Source of the DNA: Ferdinandcohnia sp047238305
Lineage (GTDB): Bacteria > Bacillota > Bacilli > Bacillales > Bacillaceae_L
DNA: 64,000 nt
Assembly: GCF_047238305.1 (NCBI RefSeq)
Contig: NZ_JBDFMO010000001.1
Span: 1,736,001-1,800,000, forward strand
Direction: 5' to 3'
In this document: positions 16,704 through 24,965 of the stretch, one piece after another
Layout of the letters: each line of letters begins with the position of its first letter
How positions within the stretch are numbered: position 1 is the stretch's first letter
Translations under genes and position numbers: made by a program
The notes under the pieces: generated by a model
What the model saw: the letters and a program-made list of their open reading frames with translations, nothing else
What the model was told of the DNA's origin: nothing
Database searches by the model: none

Positions 16704-17291
16704 TTGGAATATCAAATCATGTTTTATGGGGGATTAGCGGGCGCGTTAGTTACGCTCATCATCTCGATCATCGTCTATATGAAACTACAAATCTCTCAAG
16801 TTTTTGCGGACATTACAGGAAATCGATTTAAGAAAAAGAAGAAAAACGACCGCATATCCCTTGAAGGTCAGGAAACGAAGAAAACAACAAGTGAAATCAA
16901 GCTTCGGAAAAAGGAGGTTCCAGTTGCGGCATCGATAGAGGACACAGCCCTCATGAGCCAGGAACTCGAGCCAACCTCTTTGCTAGAGGAAACAAACATC
17001 GCATCCACGGCATTGCTGGTAGAAAGAAATTCGGCAGAGGAGACGTCACTATTGGAGGAAACCTCGCTTTTATCAGAGGAAACGGCCCTTTTACAGGATG
17101 ACGATGAGACAACATTGCTAGTGGATAATGCCGAAACCTCGATTCTCCTTGAAGGTGATGGCGAAACAGCCATCCTCACAGAACCAGAGGAAGAATCCGA
17201 TTTCGCAATTGAAGTGGACGTGATGATTATTCATACAAATAAAGTCATTAACTTTATTCAGCAGAAGTCTTCTACTTCTCCAAGAGGATGA
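16704..17291 (+). CDS. Single-pass membrane protein with repeated Thr-x-Leu-Leu motifs, candidate phosphothreonine scaffold
   Basis: This 195-residue protein has one N-terminal membrane helix (about 4-27), a strongly basic stretch (FKKKKKNDR) and an acidic cytoplasmic tail. The tail contains about nine variants of a motif of the form E-T-[STA]-[LI]-[LM]: DTALM, PTSLL, STALL, ETSLL twice, ETALL, ETTLL, ETSILL and ETAIL. Each Thr sits in an acidic context with a hydrophobic residue 2-3 positions later, the kind of site FHA domains read when phosphorylated. Together with the adjacent kinase, phosphatase and FHA proteins it looks like a multivalent docking scaffold. TTG 16704 follows GAAAGGGGGAGG. 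No database family is recognised. Confidence 0.75.
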   Translation: MEYQIMFYGGLAGALVTLIISIIVYMKLQISQVFADITGNRFKKKKKNDRISLEGQETKKTTSEIKLRKKEVPVAASIEDTALMSQELEPTSLLEETNIASTALLVERNSAEETSLLEETSLLSEETALLQDDDETTLLVDNAETSILLEGDGETAILTEPEEESDFAIEVDVMIIHTNKVINFIQQKSSTSPRG

Positions 17292-17346
17292 ATGCAAAAA
17301 AGGGTATACAATTCATTCGGGGTTCAAAATCCGACTGAATAAAGTT

Positions 17347-17432
17347 AAGCCTCCGGCGGATGCCTCAGATTTTCAAAGGAAACTTTTCGAGCAAGCTCAA
17401 AAAAATCTGGGCGCAAATACGCCAAGGCGCAT
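17347..17432. repeat. ~85-bp imperfect inverted-repeat element upstream of the Ig-repeat gene
   Basis: GCCTCCGGCGGATG and CAGATTTT on the left pair with AAAATCTG and CGCCAAGGC on the right, leaving a loop of about 35 bases. The arms differ from the 13607 and 14565 elements but the style and position just upstream of a gene are alike. No coding potential. Confidence 0.65.
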
Positions 17433-17456
17433 TTGATAAAAAAGGAGCGTAGTAAA

Positions 17457-20400
17457 GTGATAGCAATGATCTCAAAAAGCTACCGAAAAAACAAATCGGT
17501 CTTCTGGATCCCGATTGCGATTGTGTTGGTGCTGTCGGTGTTATTTTTGAATTTAACAGTTTTTTCTTCGGACGCACCACCGGAGCGAATCGTAACTTTT
17601 GAAAGCAAAACATGGAATATAGCGGACCAAGTGAGTAAACCAACCTGGAAAACGAACTCTAGTAATATCGAGTTTACTTTGGATTTAAAGGAAGATTATG
17701 CGGATTATATAAAAAAATTAACTGAAGAAAATAAGCTTGAGGAAACAACAATTACTAGACCCTTTAATATAGTTGCTACTTATAATGGAACAGCAATAGG
17801 TGGTATTAATTACTCCGAAAGTTCACCAGAAGAAAAAGGAAAGTATTTAGTGGATTTCCTTATTCCAGCTGAATTTACCAATGTAGATGGAAATCTTGCT
17901 CTTACAATTAACTTTTCTGGTAACGCATGGGGAATTCCTACAGAAGCCAACACAGATTTTACGATAGAAAGGGATGTAACTCCGTTAACCGTGGTAGCTG
18001 AGACGAAAAAGGATGGAAAATACCAGTCACTCGAAACAGACGCCGTTTTTGAAAATGAAGCTATTGTTAGATGGAAAATAGAAGGTTCCGAAGAGGAAAT
18101 TGAATCGAAAAATGTAATAGCTACATTAGATGGTAAAGAGAAAAAGGTTGATGTGAAATGGGATTATAAAGAAAATGCTGCAATATCAAACGATGTCAAG
18201 TTAACGGACATTGGTGATTACGTAATTACTGTTACGGCAATTGATGATGTAGGGAATTCTACAGAGAATCGAGCAACCTTTGGATTATATAAAGAAGACC
18301 CAAGATTAAGTATTACAGAAACAGCTACTCCTGGCTTTTATAATCAAAAAGTTACAATCACGATTAATAATGATATCAAAATTCGTGAAGCATACTTTGA
18401 TCGTGGAGATGGTCAGCAAACACCATTTAGCTATAAAGGTAAAACTGCTTCTCTTGAGATTACAGATGAGGGTTCACATAGTATTAAAGTCTATATTGTA
18501 GACAGAAAAGGGGAACATTCATTTACCCCGCAACAGTTTGTGATAGATACCGAAAATCCTACAGTTTCAATTGATGGTGTAGAAGATAACGGAATTTACG
18601 ATGGATCTCAAAAAATCAAGATAATTGCATCTGATACAAATCCTAATCCAAGTCAAACAGAACTAAGAGTGACAAGGGACGGTACAGAGGTTTTAAAAGT
18701 CAAAGGTTCTGAAGCACTTAATAATGAGCATTCGTTTGATAAAGAAGGATTATATGAAGCAGTCGCAACGTATACAGATAAAGCTGGAAACACTGCCAGT
18801 GAAACTAAAAACTTTAAAATTGACCAAAGTATTCCTGAATTAAGTATCGGCGGAGTGAGCGATAATGCCTACTATAATAAAGATGTAAAGGTTGATTTTT
18901 CAGTCAAAGATTTAACTTTCGATATTAAGAGTACCATTTTAAAAGTAACCAAGGATGGTATCCTATATAGCAAAGTGATAGATTTCATTGAAAACTTGTT
19001 AGGTGGAGGAGCAAGTCATACATTTACAGAGGACGGAGCATATACTGTAACTCTTGACTCAACCGATTTGTTAGGGAACATTGCGGAGACAAAGTCTATC
19101 AATTTTACAATCGACAAAACTAAACCACAAGTGTCTGTAACAGGCATTACAGATGGTAAAAAGTATAATGGAGCTATCGAATTAGCCATTAGTGCTACTG
19201 ATAAAAATTTAGACAATAGTAAAACAGTGTTAACGGTAACGAAAGATAATAAAACTATGACATACAAAGGGGAAGACGCACATCAACCTCATAGTTTTAC
19301 AGAAGAAGGAGAATATATTGTCAACGTAGACTACTTCGACAAAGCTGGAAATAAAGCTGACTTCAATCAGAAATCTTTTATAATTGACAAAACAGCACCT
19401 GACCTCTACATCGAAGGTGTAAACGAAGGTGAGTTTTACAATGATGAAGAAAAACCGGTATTGTTTAGGGTTGAGGATTGGAATATTGACTTAGACAATA
19501 TTGAACTGACGATTACAAAGGATAATACGGACTACTCAACTGAAGGAATCGAATTCAAGAAACAGAAGAATCGAATCGCGGAGGCAGAGCACGTCTTTAC
19601 CAAAAATGGTGATTATGTAGTAAAACTAAAGTCAACGGACGAGGCAGGAAATGTAGCGGCAGAAAAACAAGTCAGCTTTACAATTGATCAAACTCCACCG
19701 GAAATCGAATTTACGAACATCGGTCAAAATGGAAGATACAGTGATGATCGTAATGTTACCATTACGGTAACAGATATAAACATGGGTGAGTCAACTGCGA
19801 CCGTGAAGTACAATGGTGAATCATATAAAATTGACCCATTTGTTCTTGACGGGCAAATGGCGACAACAAACCACAAGTTCACCCAAGAAGGTGTTTACGA
19901 ACTACAGGTTGTTTCAACGGATAAGGCAGGAAACGTTAAAACAGAAACGAGAAAATTCACAGTTGATAAAACTGGCCCTGCGATTAAGTACTCCATTGAA
20001 GATGGAAAGTATTTTAAAGACAATAAAGTGAGCCTAACTGTTACTGTTGATGATTACACACCATTTGTTCCTGAAATCACAGTGAAAAACGGAGAAACAC
20101 CGGTTGAGGTTCCAACCAATGGTTGGGTTGAGAAAATCAAATGGTTAATTACACAAGAATTAACGATTACTTTAGATGACGAAGGCGTTTATTCAGTTGA
20201 AGTAGAGGCAAAAGACTACTTTGGTGCTGTTAGTAAAGAGGATCTCAGGTTTACGATAGACCGTCAAGAACCTAAGATTGTAATCAGCGGTAACATCCCG
20301 AACGAAGGTTTTGTCCAAAAAAATAACGAGCTTATCATTGACATCAATGACCTTCATTTTGACGAAACGAAAAATGAAGTACTTATAAATGACAAACCTG

Positions 20401-22817
20401 TTAAGGATGCGAAGTGGAACAAAACAAAAGCAGGCTACCAGTTCAAACAAAGCTTCCCAGACGATGGTGAATATGAAGTGATTGTTCGCTCTGAAGACTT
20501 TGCTGGTAATAAAGCAGTTGAGAAAAAACACAAATTCACAGTGGATAACGAAAAACCGAAAATCTCAATTGAAAAAGTAGAAGATGGAAAGTATTACGAT
20601 AAAAATCAAACGGCCGCCATTAAGGTGAATGAGTTGAATTTTAAAAACAATCACGTTGAAATCACAGTAAACGATAAACCTTATGAGTGGAAAAACCAAG
20701 GTGTTGAATCGAGTGTAGAGATTCCATTCAACAACGACGGCGACTATGTGATTAAGGTATCTGCAAAAGATGCTGCAGGAAACATTGCGGAGCCACAGGA
20801 AAAGAAAATCACAATTGACAAAAGCTCTCCTGCTCTAAAAATCACAGGCGTCGAGCACATGACGAATTATAATGTCGACAAACAAGCTTCATTTGAAGTA
20901 ACCGATGCAAACATCGATCAAACTTCAATACGTGTGACAAAGAACGGCAAGGCTTATAATGTTGGCACACCAGAACAGTCTAGAACAAAAGCTAGCTTAA
21001 AGCATGCCTTCAAAGAAGAAGGCAGCTATGTCCTATACTTCAATGCAACTGACAAATCAGGCAACAAAACAACACATGACGAAATTGCGTTCATCATCGA
21101 CAAAACCAATCCGGTTGTAAAAATTGACGGTGTCGATCATCAGTCCTTTAACCCAACTGGCAAGCGGGTAACCGTTTCTGTTGATGAGTTGAATTTTGGT
21201 ACTAACTATGTTGTTCTTTCTGTAACAAAGGATGGCAAGGTATTTAACATCGGAACATGGCAAAACAACAATAAGCTTTCAAGCCTAGGCTACAATTTTA
21301 ATGATGATGGCTTGTACACAGTCGCGATTAGCGCAGAGGATAAAGCGGGTAACGGTCCAATTGCTGCGAACAAGACATTTACAATTGATACAACGAAGCC
21401 GACAATCGAAATTACCGGTGTTGAAAATGCAGCACATTATAATGTCGATAAACCAGTTAGTGTAGCAATTCGTGATGTGAACCTTGATGTGAATCGGATT
21501 ACAGTGACGCGAAATGGTAGAGGCTACAATGCGGGTGGATTTGCGGTAGCGAATCAGACAGCACGACTCAGCCATAATTTTAGCCAGGAAGGTGACTATG
21601 TCATCAACGTTGAAGCGATTGACAAAGCGGGCAACCAGTTCACCAACCAGATTGCTTTTACAATCGATAAAACAGCACCAGTCATCACACCGAAGTTTAA
21701 AGGTCAAAGCCGTGTGATTAAGGATGGCGAATATATTAATGAAGTATTCACACCTGAGTTTGCGCTTGACCAAGCTGACGACACTATTGTTTCCGTAACG
21801 ATGAATGGGACAAATGTGACAGGCCGAATTCCAACGGCTTCACTTGAAATGACGTACAAATTCAGTGTTCTGGCACGAGATAAGGCAGGAAACGAATCAA
21901 CGATCGATATTAGTTTTATCCTTGATACGACAAAGCCGACACTGAATATTACAGGGGTAATCGATGGGTTCTTCAACAAGAATCAAATGCCGACTGTTAC
22001 TTATTCAGATCGCTATCTAGACACAAGTCGTACGAGAGTTACCTTAAATGGCCGTCCATTTGTAAACGGGCTGCAGTTAAGTGATGAGGGAGATTACATT
22101 TTAAAAGCTGAGATTTATGACTTGGCAAACAATGTATCATCTCGAACAATCGTATTTACAATTGATAAAACAGCTCCAGTCATCAAATTTAAGGAAGCTA
22201 TTTCAGATAAGTATTTCAAGGAAAGCTTGCTTCCGGAGTTGTTAATCGAGGATTTAAATGCGTATGATATCATTTCACAAACCTTAAATGGTCAGCCTTA
22301 TAACTTAGGCGACCCAATTGAGGAAGAAGGAAAGCACGTGCTCTTCTTCGAGGTGAAGGATAAAGCAGGCAATATTCAGCAACTAAGTGTGGAGTTTATT
22401 ATTGATAAAACGCCACCGAAAGTGAATTTCGAGGGTGTGAAGAAAAACGAAACATATCGGGACCCAGTGACCCTTTCTATTAGCCTTGATAACCCAAGCG
22501 ATTCACTTAAGTCTGTGAAAATCAATGGAGAACTCTTCAATGGCGATGTAAAAGAGGTAAACGGTACAAAAGTGGTTACTGTTACACTTTCTGATATCAA
22601 TAAATACAAAGTTGAAGTGTTAGCTTTTGACGACGCAGGAAACGAGAATAATGAAATCGTTGAATTCGAAATCGTTGAAAAAAGCGTACTCGTCAAGTTC
22701 TATGAAAATAAAACGTTATTTGCGGGCACGATGGTCGGAATTGTCGGTGCTGCAGCAGCAGGTGCTGTCGCCCTCCGCCGCAGTATCATCCGCAGAAGAG
22801 ATGAGAAGGATATGTAA
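17457..22817 (+). CDS. Giant membrane protein with about 17 Ig-like repeats
   Basis: This 1786-residue protein has an N-terminal membrane helix (about 14-36), then an extracellular stalk of about 17 repeats of 85-95 residues. Each repeat boundary carries F-[TI]-[IV]-D-x-T-x-P followed by a GV/GI turn and YN, and each ends with DKAGN- or D.AGN-like strands, typical of bacterial Ig-like folds. A second membrane helix (about 1754-1773) is followed by RRSIIRRRDEKDM. Both ends are thus membrane-embedded, with no LPXTG sorting signal. EsaA/YueB of classical T7SSb also combines terminal membrane segments with a long external stalk, so this could be its functional counterpart (inference). GTG 17457 has AGGAG nine bases upstream. 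Confidence 0.85.
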   Translation: MIAMISKSYRKNKSVFWIPIAIVLVLSVLFLNLTVFSSDAPPERIVTFESKTWNIADQVSKPTWKTNSSNIEFTLDLKEDYADYIKKLTEENKLEETTITRPFNIVATYNGTAIGGINYSESSPEEKGKYLVDFLIPAEFTNVDGNLALTINFSGNAWGIPTEANTDFTIERDVTPLTVVAETKKDGKYQSLETDAVFENEAIVRWKIEGSEEEIESKNVIATLDGKEKKVDVKWDYKENAAISNDVKLTDIGDYVITVTAIDDVGNSTENRATFGLYKEDPRLSITETATPGFYNQKVTITINNDIKIREAYFDRGDGQQTPFSYKGKTASLEITDEGSHSIKVYIVDRKGEHSFTPQQFVIDTENPTVSIDGVEDNGIYDGSQKIKIIASDTNPNPSQTELRVTRDGTEVLKVKGSEALNNEHSFDKEGLYEAVATYTDKAGNTASETKNFKIDQSIPELSIGGVSDNAYYNKDVKVDFSVKDLTFDIKSTILKVTKDGILYSKVIDFIENLLGGGASHTFTEDGAYTVTLDSTDLLGNIAETKSINFTIDKTKPQVSVTGITDGKKYNGAIELAISATDKNLDNSKTVLTVTKDNKTMTYKGEDAHQPHSFTEEGEYIVNVDYFDKAGNKADFNQKSFIIDKTAPDLYIEGVNEGEFYNDEEKPVLFRVEDWNIDLDNIELTITKDNTDYSTEGIEFKKQKNRIAEAEHVFTKNGDYVVKLKSTDEAGNVAAEKQVSFTIDQTPPEIEFTNIGQNGRYSDDRNVTITVTDINMGESTATVKYNGESYKIDPFVLDGQMATTNHKFTQEGVYELQVVSTDKAGNVKTETRKFTVDKTGPAIKYSIEDGKYFKDNKVSLTVTVDDYTPFVPEITVKNGETPVEVPTNGWVEKIKWLITQELTITLDDEGVYSVEVEAKDYFGAVSKEDLRFTIDRQEPKIVISGNIPNEGFVQKNNELIIDINDLHFDETKNEVLINDKPVKDAKWNKTKAGYQFKQSFPDDGEYEVIVRSEDFAGNKAVEKKHKFTVDNEKPKISIEKVEDGKYYDKNQTAAIKVNELNFKNNHVEITVNDKPYEWKNQGVESSVEIPFNNDGDYVIKVSAKDAAGNIAEPQEKKITIDKSSPALKITGVEHMTNYNVDKQASFEVTDANIDQTSIRVTKNGKAYNVGTPEQSRTKASLKHAFKEEGSYVLYFNATDKSGNKTTHDEIAFIIDKTNPVVKIDGVDHQSFNPTGKRVTVSVDELNFGTNYVVLSVTKDGKVFNIGTWQNNNKLSSLGYNFNDDGLYTVAISAEDKAGNGPIAANKTFTIDTTKPTIEITGVENAAHYNVDKPVSVAIRDVNLDVNRITVTRNGRGYNAGGFAVANQTARLSHNFSQEGDYVINVEAIDKAGNQFTNQIAFTIDKTAPVITPKFKGQSRVIKDGEYINEVFTPEFALDQADDTIVSVTMNGTNVTGRIPTASLEMTYKFSVLARDKAGNESTIDISFILDTTKPTLNITGVIDGFFNKNQMPTVTYSDRYLDTSRTRVTLNGRPFVNGLQLSDEGDYILKAEIYDLANNVSSRTIVFTIDKTAPVIKFKEAISDKYFKESLLPELLIEDLNAYDIISQTLNGQPYNLGDPIEEEGKHVLFFEVKDKAGNIQQLSVEFIIDKTPPKVNFEGVKKNETYRDPVTLSISLDNPSDSLKSVKINGELFNGDVKEVNGTKVVTVTLSDINKYKVEVLAFDDAGNENNEIVEFEIVEKSVLVKFYENKTLFAGTMVGIVGAAAAGAVALRRSIIRRRDEKDM

Positions 22818-22825
22818 CAAAGATG

Positions 22826-22857
22826 TAGGCATTCGCTGTTTGGCGGATGCCTGTTTT
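22826..22857 (+). terminator. Hairpin after the Ig-repeat gene
   Basis: GTAGGCATTCGC pairs with GCGGATGCCTG, followed by TTTT. It separates the Ig-repeat gene from the candidate effector. Confidence 0.7.
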
Positions 22858-22895
22858 AGAAAAAATAGTTTGGTAGAATCAAAGGAGGTGTAGTT

Positions 22896-24104
22896 TTGAC
22901 TAGAATCACGATTAAACCTAATCAAGTAATGGGAATGAGCCCTCAATTAGGGTCCATTGCTTCAAAACTGTCCTCGATTAAGGGAGGCGTGTCTTCTGTC
23001 CAAAACTCCATTGATTATCGCATTTTGGCCAGGACTTCTGCACGGTCGCAACTAACTGAAGCAAGTCGATCAATCGATCAATTAGAAACAAAAGTAAAAA
23101 GAATAGAGTCCTTTTTAAATCTAGCAGTGACGCGTTATTCGTCGACAGAACGTTACTTAAATGGAGCATTTATGACGATGGAAGCTGTTCGCAATATGAA
23201 GCCGGCAATTCCGGAAACAGGTGGGAAAAAGGCCGAGTCGACAAAATCAAAAAACAATAACCCATCAGCACTTGTGCATAAAGTACTGTCCTATTTTAAA
23301 ACGATTAATGACGGGCTAAGTGCCGGGGACATCGCCTTAGTTGGCTCCCAAGTATTGTCTGTAGCAACTTCAACTTTCTTAATGCGAAATTTAAAAATTA
23401 ACTATGTAGGCGGTAAACCAACTGTAGGGCAAAGATTTCGCGGACAATATAAATTCACGGTAACCGCAAAGCCTTCATGGACGAGTCGAACAGGGTATAG
23501 CTCAAAGATTGCAAGATTTATTCACGACTTTTCACGGTCAACACCTACAAATCCAGTTTCAAAGTTAGCCCATTCTTTTATAAGTTCCTATAGGGGACCA
23601 GCTGCCTTGATAAAGCATGCTGCAGGGTTTTCAAAAAACGTGAATGCAGCCATGCAAGGAACAACACTAATGGGGCGTTTTCATAAAAGGATTACGATAG
23701 GTTCAAAAGAAGTGGCACAAAACGTCGCGAAAACACGAGGATTTACGGCTGTCGCGAAACGTATTCCATTTCTAGGAGGACTTGTCTCTGTAGGGGCTAA
23801 TGCCACAGAGTTTGTTGATCCGAAAAATGCTAATTTATCGGTAGGAGAAAAAATAGGTAGATTCAGTGCAGGCGTTGGTACAGACGTAATTGCAATTGCA
23901 GGTGGTGCTAAGGTTGGTGCGATGATTGGTAGCTTTGGCGGCCCAGTAGGCATTGTTGTCGGTGGTGCGATTGGCGGTCTTTTAGGGGGAGTTGCCAGCA
24001 CTAAATTTGGTGATCAAATTAAAGATGTTGGTCAAAAAATTGGTGGCGCAATCGAAAACGTTGGGAAATCAGTTTTCAACTCAGTTAAAAGTTGGTTTAA
24101 TTAA
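22896..24104 (+). CDS. LXG/WXG-like candidate effector with glycine-zipper C-terminus
   Basis: This 402-residue protein has an N-terminal helical hairpin domain (about 1-95) like T7SS targeting domains, a Lys/Ser/Asn linker (about 108-125), a basic middle, and a C-terminal Gly/Ala/Ile-rich membrane-active segment (about 315-370) with repeated GxxxG patterns (GGAKVGAMIGSFGGP, GGAIGGLLGG). Glycine zippers of this kind occur in pore-forming toxins such as S. aureus TspA, a T7SS effector that depolarises membranes. No signal peptide is present. The TTG start is preceded by an ideal AAAGGAGGTG. A small membrane protein follows, the arrangement expected for toxin and immunity. Toxicity is inferred. 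Confidence 0.75.
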   Translation: MTRITIKPNQVMGMSPQLGSIASKLSSIKGGVSSVQNSIDYRILARTSARSQLTEASRSIDQLETKVKRIESFLNLAVTRYSSTERYLNGAFMTMEAVRNMKPAIPETGGKKAESTKSKNNNPSALVHKVLSYFKTINDGLSAGDIALVGSQVLSVATSTFLMRNLKINYVGGKPTVGQRFRGQYKFTVTAKPSWTSRTGYSSKIARFIHDFSRSTPTNPVSKLAHSFISSYRGPAALIKHAAGFSKNVNAAMQGTTLMGRFHKRITIGSKEVAQNVAKTRGFTAVAKRIPFLGGLVSVGANATEFVDPKNANLSVGEKIGRFSAGVGTDVIAIAGGAKVGAMIGSFGGPVGIVVGGAIGGLLGGVASTKFGDQIKDVGQKIGGAIENVGKSVFNSVKSWFN

Positions 24105-24129
24105 TTTAATATTGATAGGATGAAAAAAT

Positions 24130-24471
24130 ATGAATAATGTTACAGAAATAATTGACACAATCACGCTTGTTCTCGCTGCATGGTTCGCACTTCAATTTAC
24201 TATCAGCCTAGTTACCCTTTTACTAGGCAGTGTTATGGTCGACTACGTAGAATTAGGTATTTTTAGAAATACAAATAATCCATTTCTCAAATTCTTTACT
24301 TTTGTCACTCTATTTATTTTTGGGTTAGGTCCATTTATTTATACAAAACTAAGTAAATACTCATGGATTGTTAGGAAACTACTCATGCTAGTCATCACAC
24401 TAGGCATGGGAATCGTATTCATGATTATCTACTACATTATCAAGGCGTTATTACATGCGATATTTTTGTAG
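24130..24471 (+). CDS. Three-helix membrane protein, candidate immunity protein
   Basis: This 113-residue protein has three membrane helices (about 8-33, 50-73 and 83-110) and almost no soluble part. It starts 25 bp after the glycine-zipper candidate effector, with GATAGGATG upstream of the ATG. Membrane-active T7SS toxins are normally paired with a polytopic immunity protein (TspA with TsaI), so position and topology point to protection of the producing cell. No family recognised by sequence; it could also be an assembly or chaperone protein. Confidence 0.65.
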   Translation: MNNVTEIIDTITLVLAAWFALQFTISLVTLLLGSVMVDYVELGIFRNTNNPFLKFFTFVTLFIFGLGPFIYTKLSKYSWIVRKLLMLVITLGMGIVFMIIYYIIKALLHAIFL

Positions 24472-24935
24472 TTGAATATGTGAAAAGTGCTAATCGTGCC
24501 CTCACTGGAAGGCAACCAGAAGAACGATGGTAAGAAAAAACAGTAATCATTCCCTCACAGTCAAGCAACCGAAGGAGCGAGGGTATGAAAAGGCGTTAAT
24601 CGTACCCTCGCATTCAAGCAACCGCAGGAGTGAGTGTATGAAAAAGCGTTAATCGTACCCTCACAGTCAAGCACCCGCAGGAGCGAGTGTATGAAAAAGC
24701 GTTAATCGCACCCTCGCATTCAAGCAACCGCAGGAGTGAGTGTATGAAAAGGAGTTAATCGTACCCTCACAGTCAAGCCCCTGCAGAAGTGAGTGTATGA
24801 AAAAGCGTTAATCGTACCCTCACAGTCAAGCAACCATTGGAATGAGGGTAAACAAAGACATTAATTGTCCCCTCGTACGGACATAACCAGAAGAGTGAAG
24901 GTACGAAAACACAAACGGCTCCGAAAAAAGCACAC
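24465..24935. repeat. 53-bp-period hairpin array (eight units)
   Basis: The core CGTTAATC (with variants) occurs at 24488, 24541, 24594, 24647, 24700, 24753, 24806 and 24859: seven consecutive steps of exactly 53 bp. Each central unit pairs a 5' arm G[CT]GAG[GT]GTA with a 3' arm TACCCTC[GA]C around the loop TGAAAAAGCGTTAATCG. Units with GCGAG have CTCGC and units with GTGAG have CTCAC: compensatory change. Between hairpins CAAGCAACCGCAG is conserved. Unlike CRISPR arrays there are no unique spacers, and no cas genes are present. Confidence 0.9.
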
Positions 24936-24965
24936 CACATCTTCAAAACCAAAGGAGGTACCAAA

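Noticed and set aside
24465..24935. CRISPR array
   Set aside because: Both the hairpin and the inter-hairpin bases are conserved, so there are no unique spacers; the period is 53 bp and no cas genes are present.
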